Shown one piece after another: positions 1 through 8,675 of a DNA stretch of 64,000 nucleotides. Origin of the DNA: Verrucomicrobiales bacterium (GTDB lineage: Bacteria > Verrucomicrobiota > Verrucomicrobiia > Verrucomicrobiales > DEV007). Made by a program: the position numbers and the translations under genes. Within the stretch, counting starts at the first letter, position 1; each line of letters starts with the position of its first letter. Below the pieces are notes generated by a model. That model worked only from the letters and a program-made list of their open reading frames with translations. It did no database searches and was not told the DNA's origin. The DNA lies in NCBI GenBank assembly GCA_029213005.1, contig JARGPI010000001.1, forward strand, positions 62,001 to 126,000, written 5' to 3'.

Positions 1-333
1 CCGGAGGGCGTTACCGAAGCCCTGCCGGACACAGGAAATTTCATTGTCTTTTCAGGAAATGACACGGCAAAATTCCGGGCCGATTCGGCGAGGAATATCT
101 TGAAACGGGAGTCAGGAATCGAGGCGCTGTCAGTCGAGTTGCCGGATCTGAAGTCCGATGAGGTGTCTTTCGCCAAATATGGTTACCCGTCGGTTCTGGT
201 CAGTGATACCGCAAAATACCGCTACCCTGATTTTCACCAAAGCACGGACACGATGGAAAAGATCGACTTTGAGCGATTGGAGAAAACCTGTCAGGCGTTG
301 AAGCAAATCGTCGAGATTTGGGCCAATCCCTAA
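1..333 (+). CDS. M28-family metallopeptidase, C-terminal fragment
   Basis: The reading frame is open from the first base of the window, so the 5' part of the gene lies outside. The last 110 residues match the C-terminal part of M28 zinc aminopeptidases: a YGYPSVLVSDTAKYRYPDFHQ-type segment followed by STDT, where the His of DFHQSTDT is the expected last zinc ligand. The M28 protein at 21709-22698 has the equivalent segment (AVMVTDTAFYRN, then YHTSGDT), so the two are likely paralogues. The gene converges on the DUF1501 gene with only 2 bases between the stop codons. The catalytic centre cannot be judged because most ligands are upstream of the window. Confidence 0.8.
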   Translation, partial: PEGVTEALPDTGNFIVFSGNDTAKFRADSARNILKRESGIEALSVELPDLKSDEVSFAKYGYPSVLVSDTAKYRYPDFHQSTDTMEKIDFERLEKTCQALKQIVEIWANP

Positions 334-335
334 AG

Positions 336-1769
336 TCAGGCCAGAATCTGCTCAATGAGATGGCCGTGAACATCGGTTAGTCTCATGTCCCGGCCGCTGA
401 AGCGGAAAGTGCTCCGGGTGTGATCAACTCCCAGAAGATGCAGCATCGTGGCGTGAAGATCGTGAATCTCCCAGCGATTTTCGACAGCTTTGTAGCCGAA
501 ATCATCGGTCCGGCCGACCCTGGAGCCTCCTTTGACGCCGCCGCCAGCCATCCACATAGTGAAACCGAAGGGATTGTGATCGCGACCATCTCCGCCTTGA
601 GCAAACGGAGTGCGACCAAACTCACCGCCCCATACGATGAGCGTGGAATCGAGCAGTCCGGTCCGCTTGAGGTCTTTGATTAATCCGGCGATGGGTTGAT
701 CGACGGTCTTACAGTTTTTGGTATGCCCATCGACGAGGTTACCGTGCTGATCCCAGCGGTCGCCGTTGCCGCTCGGGCAGGTGAGTTCGATGAAGCGGAC
801 GCCCCGCTCGATCAAGCGCCGGGCGACGAGACATTGCAGGCCGAAGGTTCTCGTATTTTTAAAATCGGAATCGAGCCCGTAAAGCTTCTTCACCGGGGCT
901 GACTCGCCACGCAGATCCATCAGATCGGGCACGGCGGTTTGCATCCGGAAAGCGGTTTCGTAATTCTGGATGGCGGCTTCGATCTGGGGATCGAATTGAG
1001 TCGCTTCGAGCGTTTCCTCGTCGAGTTGGCGAATCAAATCGAGTTTGTTGCGCTGCAGTTTCGGATCCGATTCGGTGGGCTCGATATTGGCGATGGGTTG
1101 TTCCTGAGGGAGAAAAATCGATCCCTGATAAGCCGCCGGGAGAAATCCGGAGCCAAAGCAATCGAGTCCGCCAGGAGGAATCAAGCCCCCGTTGAGGACC
1201 ACAAATCCGGGAAGGTTCTGATTTTCCGTTCCCAGCCCGTATCCCATCCACGCCCCCATACTGGGCCGCCCCTGAAACCCGCTGCCGGTGTGGAGAAAGT
1301 AATTTGCGGAGGTGTGTTCAGAAAACTCCGAAGTCATCGATTTGATCATCGCGATTTCATCGATCACCTCGGTTTCGGCGAGATGAGGAAACAAATCGGA
1401 GACCCAGTGGCCGCTCTCGCCCCGCTGTTTGAAATCCCATTGGGACTGAAGGACTTTTCCGATGTTGTCGAACTGAGTCGGAGCCAGTTTGCCGATCGCG
1501 GTGCGGGGATCTTCGCCGTGGTATTTTTTGAGCAGCGGCTTGTAGTCGAAGGTATCGACATGGGAGGGGCCGCCGTCCATGTAGAGAAAAATCACATTGC
1601 GGGCTTTGGCGGGGAAGTGAGACTGCTTTGGAGCCAGCGGACTCGCTACTGAACCCAGTGCATTTTCCGCATTGAGGGCGGAGAGAGCGACTCCCCCGAA
1701 CCCCATCGCGCACCGTCGGAGCATTTCACGGCGGCTTTCGACTGGCTGATGGAAATGTTGGCAGTGCAT
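336..1769 (-). CDS. DUF1501 family protein, Tat-exported
   Basis: A 477-residue protein of the DUF1501 family, which has an alkaline-phosphatase/sulfatase-like fold and is abundant in Planctomycetes and Verrucomicrobia. The N-terminus carries a twin-arginine signal (SRREML at residues 12-17 followed by a hydrophobic stretch), so folded export is expected. Family hallmarks are NVIFLYMDGGPSHVDTFD near residue 58 and EFGRTPFAQGG with GRDHNPFGF near residue 385. Members often sit beside DUF1549/DUF1553 cytochrome-like proteins, but none is visible here. The biochemical role of the family is not established. The start at 1769 is kept because the Tat motif follows directly. Confidence 0.9.
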   Translation of the reverse strand: MHCQHFHQPVESRREMLRRCAMGFGGVALSALNAENALGSVASPLAPKQSHFPAKARNVIFLYMDGGPSHVDTFDYKPLLKKYHGEDPRTAIGKLAPTQFDNIGKVLQSQWDFKQRGESGHWVSDLFPHLAETEVIDEIAMIKSMTSEFSEHTSANYFLHTGSGFQGRPSMGAWMGYGLGTENQNLPGFVVLNGGLIPPGGLDCFGSGFLPAAYQGSIFLPQEQPIANIEPTESDPKLQRNKLDLIRQLDEETLEATQFDPQIEAAIQNYETAFRMQTAVPDLMDLRGESAPVKKLYGLDSDFKNTRTFGLQCLVARRLIERGVRFIELTCPSGNGDRWDQHGNLVDGHTKNCKTVDQPIAGLIKDLKRTGLLDSTLIVWGGEFGRTPFAQGGDGRDHNPFGFTMWMAGGGVKGGSRVGRTDDFGYKAVENRWEIHDLHATMLHLLGVDHTRSTFRFSGRDMRLTDVHGHLIEQILA

Positions 1770-1844
1770 GATAATGGAATATCAATGCCCTGCCGCAAAA
1801 CGCAAAGGCGCGGGTGAGTGAGGCGACACGACCCGAAAAGTGGC

Positions 1845-3197
1845 TCAGGCCTCTATTGCGTCTCCGGTTTTGTCATTGAGAATCCAGTCGGCAGTCCGTA
1901 AAGCCGCTCCGTGGTGGCTTTCCATTGCTGCTTTGCCGCGCTCTGCCTGGGCGATCCCCGCAGAGGGATTTTCGAGCAAAGTGGACAGTGCCGCCTTTAA
2001 CGCATCGGCATCCTCGACCTGAGTGATGCCGTCTTTTTTGACGAGGTCGCTGATGACTTCGCCGAAATTCTGCATATTCGGGCCCACGATGGTCGGTTTT
2101 CCAGTCAAAACGGGTTCGACGGGATTTTGTCCGCCTTTACCGGTGAGGCTTTTGCCGATAAAGACGACGGAAGCGAGGTGGTACCACGCTCGTAGCTCGC
2201 CTGTGGTGTCGGAAATGAAGACGGAATTAGAATTGTACCCTGTACCGTTTTCGACTGTACCCTGTACACTCTCGGACTGTACAGGGTACGATCGGAAAAT
2301 TGGCGTCAGACCGAGGTTTTCGAGCTCGGGCTTGAAATCGGGAGCCCGCTCGGCATGTCGAGGCACGATCACCAGAGTCAATTCGGGGAAGCGGTCCTTG
2401 AGATCTTTCCAGACCTGTCCGCAGATTTCCTCTTCACCGGCGTGGGTGCTGCCGGCGAGGAAAATGGGGCCGCCGGAATAGCCGTTTTCGTTGAGCCAGG
2501 ATTTGAGTTCCTCGATTTTTGCATCGGGACTTCCGGCAACGGATTCATCAAATTTCACGCTTCCGAGCACGGAAATGCTCTCTTTTTCGATCCCGATCGC
2601 AGACCAGCGTTCCACATCGGTATCGAAAGGGACCGAAGCCCGGTCGACCAGGGAAAAAACGGGGCTGATCAATCCCGCGACTTTCCGGTAGCGGCGCTCG
2701 GAGCGCGGGGAGAGCCGGGCATTTGCCAGCAAGACGGGGATCCCGAGGCGATGGAGGTGCTTGACGAGATTCGGCCAGACTTCGGCTTCGACGAGGATCA
2801 GTTTTTCGGGATTGATCTGTTTCACGACTTTTTTAACGACGTGCGGGAGATCGACCGGGTTGTGAATCACGATGACCTGGCCTTCGAGTTCTTTCTCCGC
2901 GACCCGATATCCGGTCGTGGTGGTGGTCGTGAGGACGATTTTTTTATCCGGGGCCTTTTGTAAAATCGCCCGGATGATTTTTGCCGCAACGAGTACTTCT
3001 CCGACGCTCACCGCATGGAGCCAGAGCGTTTTTTCCTCCAGTGAAGTGATCGAGTCCGGAAGGTTTCCGAAACGCTGGGCGAGGTTGCGTTTCAAATTTC
3101 CCCGCTTCATGCCTTTCACGATGTAGCCGGGAATCCCGATGATGAGAAAAACAGGGAAAAGGAGATTGTAGATCAGGTAGACAAGGAATCCGGGCAT
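1845..3197 (-). CDS. waaA: 3-deoxy-D-manno-octulosonic acid (Kdo) transferase
   Basis: Transfers Kdo from CMP-Kdo to lipid A precursor at the inner membrane, the step that begins the lipopolysaccharide inner core. The 450-residue protein has an N-terminal membrane anchor (residues 5-27), the family motif LWLHAVSVGEV near residue 58, and the C-terminal GGQNPVEP nucleotide-sugar region. It is longer than the usual roughly 420-430 residues, and part of the excess is an in-frame palindromic repeat (2234-2289) encoding about residues 303-321, just before the conserved SDTTGEL segment. It begins 4 bases after the rsmD stop codon, so the two are probably cotranscribed. Whether it adds one or more Kdo units cannot be read from the sequence. 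Confidence 0.93.
   Translation of the reverse strand: MPGFLVYLIYNLLFPVFLIIGIPGYIVKGMKRGNLKRNLAQRFGNLPDSITSLEEKTLWLHAVSVGEVLVAAKIIRAILQKAPDKKIVLTTTTTTGYRVAEKELEGQVIVIHNPVDLPHVVKKVVKQINPEKLILVEAEVWPNLVKHLHRLGIPVLLANARLSPRSERRYRKVAGLISPVFSLVDRASVPFDTDVERWSAIGIEKESISVLGSVKFDESVAGSPDAKIEELKSWLNENGYSGGPIFLAGSTHAGEEEICGQVWKDLKDRFPELTLVIVPRHAERAPDFKPELENLGLTPIFRSYPVQSESVQGTVENGTGYNSNSVFISDTTGELRAWYHLASVVFIGKSLTGKGGQNPVEPVLTGKPTIVGPNMQNFGEVISDLVKKDGITQVEDADALKAALSTLLENPSAGIAQAERGKAAMESHHGAALRTADWILNDKTGDAIEA
2234..2289. repeat. dispersed palindromic element, copy 1, in frame inside waaA, with an extra half-arm
   Basis: Perfect 12-nt arms GTACCCTGTACA (2257-2268) and TGTACAGGGTAC (2278-2289) flank a 9-nt spacer. 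A further arm-like GTACCCTGTAC lies at 2235-2245, giving a three-arm arrangement with about 22-nt spacing. On the coding strand it is read as SYPVQSESVQGT followed by VENGTGYN, with no stop or frameshift. Three more copies of the two-arm form are at 10502, 22705 and 38925. Confidence 0.9.
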
Positions 3198-3201
3198 GGC
3201 T

Positions 3202-3762
3202 TTACGGGTGTGAGGTCAGGTGAGAAATGCGGGTTTCGCCGTAGATTTTCTCGCGGATGATCGTCCAGCGACCTAAATCGGGAAGGGGAATCCGGGAGCA
3301 GGTTTCGAGGACGAATACGCCATCGGGACGGAGCGCCTCCGGCAGTTTCTCATCCAAAAGCAGGTTCTGGAGAATTGACTGTTTTTGCTCATCATGAGCG
3401 TAGGGAGGGTCCGCAAAAATCAGATCGAAGGCAGTGTGGCTGCCGAGCCCGCGGAGGAAGCGATCGACTCGCATGGTCTGGACTTTTGCGGCGGCATCGA
3501 GTCGGGTTTTGCTGAGGTTTTCACCGATAATTTTAGCAGCGGCCCGCGATTCGTCGATAAACACAGCGCTATTTGCCCCGCGACTTAAGGCTTCGAGACC
3601 GAGCGAACCGGAGCCGGCAAAGAGATCCAGCACGTCGGCGTCGATCACTGAGGTGCCGAGGCTCGAGAAGATCGATTCCCGGACCCGGTCGGTGGTGGGG
3701 CGGGTTGTGTCCCGGGGGACTTTGATAGGGATGCCTCCCGATGTTCCGGCAATGATTCGCAT
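3202..3762 (-). CDS. rsmD: 16S rRNA (guanine(966)-N(2))-methyltransferase
   Basis: Methylates G966 (E. coli numbering) of 16S rRNA during assembly of the small ribosomal subunit, using S-adenosylmethionine. Visible features are the N-terminal MRIIAGTSGG, the segment RPTTDRVRESIFSSL, the SAM-binding motif DLFAGSGSLGLEALSRGA and the catalytic motif FADPPY. The start at 3762 is preferred over an in-frame codon 18 bases upstream because family members begin with MRIIAG. The waaA gene follows after 4 bases. The 5' end faces the AsmA-like gene (start 3812), so the short gap must hold both promoters. Confidence 0.93.
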   Translation of the reverse strand: MRIIAGTSGGIPIKVPRDTTRPTTDRVRESIFSSLGTSVIDADVLDLFAGSGSLGLEALSRGANSAVFIDESRAAAKIIGENLSKTRLDAAAKVQTMRVDRFLRGLGSHTAFDLIFADPPYAHDEQKQSILQNLLLDEKLPEALRPDGVFVLETCSRIPLPDLGRWTIIREKIYGETRISHLTSHP

Positions 3763-3811
3763 TTTCGTTTCGAGCCCCACTTAAAGATGCGTCGCCATAA
3801 AAATCCAGTTC

Positions 3812-6295
3812 ATGAATCGCAAAGTTTGCCCTTTTCTTTCCGCCGAGTCGGTACGAGTTTATTTGATGCGGACGGTCCGGCGAATCTTTGTGATCACATG
3901 TCTCCTCGCGATTACGGGGTTGATATGGGCGGGGATTTATACCCGGAAACAGGGATTTACGCACAGTTGGCGCTACGCGGTGGAGGATGAACTGGCTGCT
4001 CAGGGTTATTTTATCGACATCGGGAAATTGACCCTGGGGGCGTTCCGGGGCCTCGTTGCGGAGGACGTGCAATTCTTCCGCGACAAGGCGAAGACGATAC
4101 AATTTGCTGAGATTGACGATATTTATCTCGATGTCGGTTTGGGCCGGGTGTTTCAGAAGGAAATCACCATTAACACGCTCGATTTTCAGAACGGTCGACT
4201 CACGATTCCGATCCCGGCGGAAGGTCTGAAACCTGGAGGCATTATTCAGATCGGGAATCTCTCCGGTCGGGTGGCCCTGACGGAGAGCTTTATCGAAGTG
4301 GTCAGAGCGGAGGCAAATTTTGCCGGGATCGAGGTCTCGGTAAAAGGGAAATTGATCCGATCACCTAACCAGCGGAGTAATCAGATTGAAACTCGCGGGA
4401 AGGAAGCGTTTGAAGCTACGATGTCCCGGATACGGTCGGTCAAAATGTTGGTCGACAGCCTCGCTGAATTTGATTTTCCGGGTGGAGCGCCCACTCTGAA
4501 AGTCGATTTCCGGGGCGATCTTCGCGATCTGAGCCGCACCTCTGCGCAAATGGTGCTTGAGGCGAACCATTTCCGGAAAAAACGGAGCGACTACGAGATC
4601 CTGTCTCTCAATGCCCGGGCCGAGATCGATGGCAGCACCAGGCAGGTTAAAATTCCCCGCTTCGAGTTGAAAGATCGCCGCGGCTTGTTCGATGCCGATG
4701 GCACCTGGAACCGAAAGAGCAATGAACTGGAGTTCGATCTCGATACCAATCTGGATCTCGTGAATTTGATCGAATTTTTCCTCCCGAACCGGAAGTGGCG
4801 TGAAGTGGTGTTCTATCAACCGCCAAGAATTTCGGCGGAGGGAGCGATCCGCCTCGATTTACTCGGTGGTGAGAGACCTGACGGAATTTATTTTCCCGGA
4901 CAGATTATTGGTAATTTTAAGACCGAGGGTTTCGTCAGCGCAGGGAAGGTTTTTAAAGGGAGCAGCGGGGATTTCAGTGTGAAGGAGGATCGCTTCTATG
5001 TGCGAAATGTGAGGGTTGATCACAAAACCGGAGTCGCTTTTTTGAACAGCAAATTTGAGCCCGGGCAGGGGATCAATTCGTTGCAATTTCAGACTGCGGT
5101 GAAGATGGATCCGCGTGTGTTTGCTCCCTTTTTGAAAGATGAAGGCACCCGTAAGTTTCTCCGAAACTGGAGTTTCTCCGACGATTCCGGCGTGGATTTG
5201 GCGGCGTCGGGCCAGAGCTCATCACTGGAGTTGGAAGATCTCCAGGCCAAGGGCGGCATCTACCTGCGGGATTTTAAATTGAATCAGGTCGCGTTCCAGA
5301 AACTGGAAGCGGATTTTGAAATCGACGGCGTGGAGCGGTGGTATCGCAATGTCAGTCTCTCACGCGAGGATGGCGAAATCGATGCCTCGCTGGTTTATAC
5401 CAATACCGACCAGCGAATTTGGAAAATCAAAGGCGGCGTTTCCACAGTCGATTTCCGGGAGGGATTCGGAGCATTCAGTCCGATGCTGAGAGAGCAACTC
5501 GCTCCCTATCGATTCAGCCAAACTCCAACGGTTGAGGTTCAGGGGGTAATCGATGCCCGAACGGCCGGGCAGAGGACCAACTCGGAAAGCTTGAACGATC
5601 TGGAAATCAAATTTTCCAGCAAAGGAAACATCACCTATCAACTGCTCGGGAAAGAGCTTCCCCTCGATTCACCGGAGGGCACGCTTCATTTGAAGGGAAG
5701 GGGGGCCGCGCTCCGCTCTTTTAAAGCCGGACTTTGCGGCGGCACCTTCGGGCTTGATTTTGAGACGCCGGACTACCGGATCACCCACCCGACATTCAAG
5801 GCGAAGGTCGAACTTGAAGAGGTGGGACTTCGGTCGCTCGGAAAAATTTATGACTTTGAAAACAGTGCAGTCGGTCATGTCGAAGGATTTATAAAACTGG
5901 CCGGAAAAGGCTCTCATCCTGAAACGTTTCAGGGCGAAGGACAGATTTCGGTTTCTGACCGGGATATTTTCGAAATTCCATTCTTCTACGATCTGGAAGG
6001 CCTCTTGATGAACAACGAAAGATCTCATGCGCCGGGCATTCAGAGCATCGCCCGCTCTTCAGCCGAGTTTCGACTCGAAGGGCATGAGCTCCACTCGGAT
6101 GACATCACGCTGATTCCGGGCACCGCCAATTTGAAAGGGAGCGTCGTGATCAATCTTCCTCTGAAAACCGTCGAGAGTGAACTCAGTCCCGCTAACAGTA
6201 CTTCGCGTCGGGTTTACCGGTGTACCGGAACCCTGAAAGCTCCTCAATGGCAGGTCATTACCGGTCGAAGATTCACAACAATCTCCGGACTTTAA
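3812..6295 (+). CDS. AsmA-like large periplasmic protein
   Basis: An 827-residue protein with one N-terminal membrane segment (about residues 23-45, preceded by basic residues) and a long beta-rich domain predicted to lie in the periplasm. The pattern of short amphipathic strands and the LKGSVVINLPLKTVESELSP-like C-terminal region resemble the AsmA/YhdP/TamB superfamily, whose members are implicated in lipid transport and outer-membrane assembly; the assignment is by overall character, not a diagnostic motif. A second start at 3866 (MRTVRRIF) would place the membrane segment right at the N-terminus and is equally plausible. It is a single gene, divergent from rsmD-waaA. Confidence 0.6.
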   Translation: MNRKVCPFLSAESVRVYLMRTVRRIFVITCLLAITGLIWAGIYTRKQGFTHSWRYAVEDELAAQGYFIDIGKLTLGAFRGLVAEDVQFFRDKAKTIQFAEIDDIYLDVGLGRVFQKEITINTLDFQNGRLTIPIPAEGLKPGGIIQIGNLSGRVALTESFIEVVRAEANFAGIEVSVKGKLIRSPNQRSNQIETRGKEAFEATMSRIRSVKMLVDSLAEFDFPGGAPTLKVDFRGDLRDLSRTSAQMVLEANHFRKKRSDYEILSLNARAEIDGSTRQVKIPRFELKDRRGLFDADGTWNRKSNELEFDLDTNLDLVNLIEFFLPNRKWREVVFYQPPRISAEGAIRLDLLGGERPDGIYFPGQIIGNFKTEGFVSAGKVFKGSSGDFSVKEDRFYVRNVRVDHKTGVAFLNSKFEPGQGINSLQFQTAVKMDPRVFAPFLKDEGTRKFLRNWSFSDDSGVDLAASGQSSSLELEDLQAKGGIYLRDFKLNQVAFQKLEADFEIDGVERWYRNVSLSREDGEIDASLVYTNTDQRIWKIKGGVSTVDFREGFGAFSPMLREQLAPYRFSQTPTVEVQGVIDARTAGQRTNSESLNDLEIKFSSKGNITYQLLGKELPLDSPEGTLHLKGRGAALRSFKAGLCGGTFGLDFETPDYRITHPTFKAKVELEEVGLRSLGKIYDFENSAVGHVEGFIKLAGKGSHPETFQGEGQISVSDRDIFEIPFFYDLEGLLMNNERSHAPGIQSIARSSAEFRLEGHELHSDDITLIPGTANLKGSVVINLPLKTVESELSPANSTSRRVYRCTGTLKAPQWQVITGRRFTTISGL

Positions 6296-6367
6296 AAATC
6301 GCTTGCGAAAGTGGGACCTATCGACTATTTTCCCGCCCCTTTTTTGGAACAGGGCGAATCAAGTAAA

Positions 6368-6637
6368 ATGAAGGCAGATATACATCCCGAATATAACGAA
6401 ACGGTCATCCAGTGCACTTGCGGGAACGTGATACAGACTCGTTCCACCAAGCCAAACCTGCACATTGGTATCTGCTCAGCGTGCCATCCTTTTTTCACTG
6501 GAGAGCAGCGTTTTGTCGATACCGCAGGCCGAGTAGACAAGTTTGCGAAACGCTACGGCGGTTCTTCTTCCGGTAAAGCGGAAGGCGGCGCACGACGTAA
6601 GCTCAAGAAGCCTAAGCTTTCAGATTTGAACGCTTAG
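6368..6637 (+). CDS. rpmE: 50S ribosomal protein L31
   Basis: An 89-residue L31 of the zinc-binding type: the cysteines in CTCGN and [11 protein letters not shown] form the expected metal site. L31 sits at the subunit interface of the ribosome. The start at 6368 (MKADIHPEY) matches the family, while codons further upstream would add an atypical extension. The C-terminus after FAKRYGG is extended by a basic, Gly/Ser/Lys-rich tail. It is followed by a strong hairpin with a T-run at 6660-6704 and then prfA, the conserved rpmE-prfA order seen in many bacteria. Confidence 0.96.
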   Translation: MKADIHPEYNETVIQCTCGNVIQTRSTKPNLHIGICSACHPFFTGEQRFVDTAGRVDKFAKRYGGSSSGKAEGGARRKLKKPKLSDLNA

Positions 6638-6659
6638 GTATTCCTTTCTTTTCGTAGTC

Positions 6660-6704
6660 AAACGGTGATGATGTTCCTGATGAGGAATGTCTCACCGTTT
6701 TTTC
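6660..6704 (+). terminator. intrinsic terminator after rpmE
   Basis: AAACGGTGA (6660-6668) pairs with TCACCGTTT (6692-6700), with an inner TTCC/GGAA stem, followed by a T-tract. It lies between rpmE and prfA, so prfA probably has its own promoter in 6705-6753 or depends on read-through. Confidence 0.75.
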
Positions 6705-6753
6705 GTGTGTATTTTATTCTTCCAATAGTTAACGATTTATTTCATCTACAGTT

Positions 6754-7830
6754 ATGGATTACGGTCCGCTTATCGAAAAAAAACGCCTCAGAATTCCGGA
6801 ACTGGAATCGGTCATGGCGGAGGACGGATTTTACGATGACCCGAAACGGGCTGCCGACATTTCCAGAGAATACAATCGCACCCAGGCCCTGCTGAAGGAT
6901 TGGGATGATTTGCAGCAATCGATAACCAATCTGGCGGAGAACGAAGAGCTGGCTAAGACGGACGATGCTGAAATGGCGGAAATGGCGAGGGAGGAGATTC
7001 CTGAGCTGCAGGCCTCGATCGAAAAGCTAACCGACAGGGTTCAGTATTCGCTGCTGCCGCACGATCCCAACGAAGATCGCGATGCTATGGTTGAGATCCG
7101 TGCTGGTACCGGTGGGGATGAAGCTTCGCTTTTCGCCGGTGATTTGTATCGGATGTATCAGAAATATGCTGAGGTTATCGGTTGGAGAACTGAAACGATC
7201 GAGGCGAGTCCTTCCGATGTTGGCGGCTACAAAGAGATCGTCTTTAAAGTCTCCGGGGACGAGGTGTTTCGTTTTTTGAAATACGAGAGCGGGGTGCACC
7301 GGGTTCAGCGGGTTCCCGATACGGAAACCCAGGGAAGAATTCACACGTCGACAGCGACCGTTGCGGTGATGCCGGAAGCGGAGGAAGTCGACGTTCAATT
7401 TCGCCCCGACGAACTGCATATCCAGGCGACCCGCTCCGGTGGGCCGGGAGGGCAGCACGTGAATACCACGGACTCAGCGGTTCAAATCACACACCTGCCG
7501 ACGGGCATTCAGGTGAAGTGTCAGGACGGCCGCAGTCAGACGAAGAACAAAGAAAAGGCTCTCCAGATTCTCCGTTCCAAAATTCTGGAAGCGAAGATCC
7601 GCGAAGAGGCGGAGAAGTATTCGGCTCAACGGCGTAATTTGATCGGCTCGGGAGGTCGGGAGGAAAAAATCCGGACCTACAATTATCCCCAGAACCGGCT
7701 CACGGATCATCGGGTCAATTTGACCTTATACAGTCTCGAGCAAATCCTCGAGGGCTCGATCAATGAGATTATTGATGTGCTTCAGAAGGCAGAGATGGAA
7801 GACCGCCTCACCGAATTGGAGAACTCCTAA
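6754..7830 (+). CDS. prfA: peptide chain release factor 1
   Basis: Recognises UAA and UAG stop codons and triggers hydrolysis of peptidyl-tRNA. The catalytic GGQ motif is in RSGGPGGQHVNTTDSAVQ (about residue 230), and the stop-codon recognition tripeptide is PDT in HRVQRVPDTETQGRIHTS, of the PxT form typical of RF1 rather than the SPF of RF2. Length (358) is normal for RF1. It follows rpmE after the terminator at 6660. The methyltransferase gene prmC, often next to prfA, is not here: the next gene is convergent. Confidence 0.96.
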   Translation: MDYGPLIEKKRLRIPELESVMAEDGFYDDPKRAADISREYNRTQALLKDWDDLQQSITNLAENEELAKTDDAEMAEMAREEIPELQASIEKLTDRVQYSLLPHDPNEDRDAMVEIRAGTGGDEASLFAGDLYRMYQKYAEVIGWRTETIEASPSDVGGYKEIVFKVSGDEVFRFLKYESGVHRVQRVPDTETQGRIHTSTATVAVMPEAEEVDVQFRPDELHIQATRSGGPGGQHVNTTDSAVQITHLPTGIQVKCQDGRSQTKNKEKALQILRSKILEAKIREEAEKYSAQRRNLIGSGGREEKIRTYNYPQNRLTDHRVNLTLYSLEQILEGSINEIIDVLQKAEMEDRLTELENS

Positions 7831-7853
7831 ACTGTGGCCCGGAGATCGATTTT

Positions 7854-7896
7854 CCCGGTTGACGGAAAGACCTTATTGATCTCTCCGCCAACCGGG
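7854..7896. terminator. hairpin between convergent prfA and RbfA-like gene
   Basis: CCCGGTTGACGGA (7854-7866) pairs, with one mismatch, with TCCGCCAACCGGG (7884-7896). It lies between the ends of two convergent genes and could stop transcription from both sides, but there is no clear T-run on either strand, so the termination role is inferred. Confidence 0.45.
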
Positions 7897-7907
7897 GTGA
7901 ATCAAAA

Positions 7908-8345
7908 TCAGTCGCGTGGTGCCGGAAGCACTTTGAACTGAATCTGGGGAATCCGCTTGCGACTAATCATCGCGGCGACGGATGATCGAATCAGCCCTCT
8001 CGCCGAAAGAAGTCTTTCGTAGATCAGGCTGAGCGTTTCCGGGTCGGAGTGCTCCGTGAGAACGGTGGCACATAGTGCCGACGAACCCGCTACTGACGTC
8101 ACTTCAATCGTCCGCAAGTCACTCAACAATGGGTCTCCGCAATCGCAGAGAAATGCATCGTCGATGCCCCGTTGAACTTGTCGACATAATTGCTTTAAGC
8201 GGTGGCGGGAACGAGTGGAATGGTTCGATTGATGGTTTTGTTTCCGTTTTTGCTTTTCCAGCTCGAACGGGGATACGCCGTCATCCTCAGTGATCACGTC
8301 GCAAAATTCCAGAATCTCTTCCGGAGATGGTTTTGAATTGTCCAT
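7908..8345 (-). CDS. RbfA-like protein (possible ribosome-binding factor A)
   Basis: A 145-residue protein. The C-terminal half has the RbfA pattern: a strand IEVTSVAGSSALCATVLTE, a helix with LLSARGLIRSSVAAMISRK, then RIPQIQFKVLP, where RbfA proteins have a similar (A)RGxIRxxLAxxxxxRxxPxLxF arrangement. RbfA is a KH-fold factor that binds the 30S subunit during maturation of the 16S rRNA 5' end. The N-terminal 60 residues are charged, His/Arg-rich and not typical; RbfA usually begins near the RxxRL helix, here RHRLKQLCRQVQRGI. The leader contains a hairpin at 8374-8395. The assignment is by pattern and order of elements only. Confidence 0.5.
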   Translation of the reverse strand: MDNSKPSPEEILEFCDVITEDDGVSPFELEKQKRKQNHQSNHSTRSRHRLKQLCRQVQRGIDDAFLCDCGDPLLSDLRTIEVTSVAGSSALCATVLTEHSDPETLSLIYERLLSARGLIRSSVAAMISRKRIPQIQFKVLPAPRD

Positions 8346-8675
8346 GTTGGCAAATCATAAAATTTGGCATTCAGACTGAAGCGAAGCTTTCAGTCCAGTA
8401 ATGGAAATGGGCGCGACCGTGCGCCGGAATACCAATTTATGAAATATCGGCCCGGCGAACTACGCGCCGGGTTGAATAGGCAATTCTGAAGAATGTAGGA
8501 AGATAAGACTCATTGATGACCTCCTGTTTAAACCGACGAACTTTAGGCTTTTGCGGGGTTAAAATCAATCGGTAAAGAAACGGTGAGACGCAGTCAGGTG
8601 CTTGCCTGTGACTTTGATTCAAGCTACAATCGCATCAATCTTGCCGTTTAGCGGCTGGGCTCAAAATTTTTCCCG
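8346..8675. other. 330-base intergenic region between divergent genes
   Basis: Must contain the promoters of the RbfA-like gene (minus) and the GH114-like gene (plus). Two hairpins are visible: GACTGAA/TTCAGTC (8374-8380 and 8389-8395), which would lie in the leader of the minus-strand gene, and CCCGGCG/CGCCGGG (8451-8457 and 8465-8471). No convincing coding sequence, tRNA or promoter consensus was seen. Confidence 0.5.

Noticed and set aside
939..1652. 237-codon open frame on the plus strand
   Set aside because: Lies wholly inside the minus-strand DUF1501 gene, with no recognisable domain; shadow of codon bias.
8437..8622. 61-codon open frame in the intergenic region
   Set aside because: No domain and composition typical of noncoding DNA; the region more likely holds divergent promoters.
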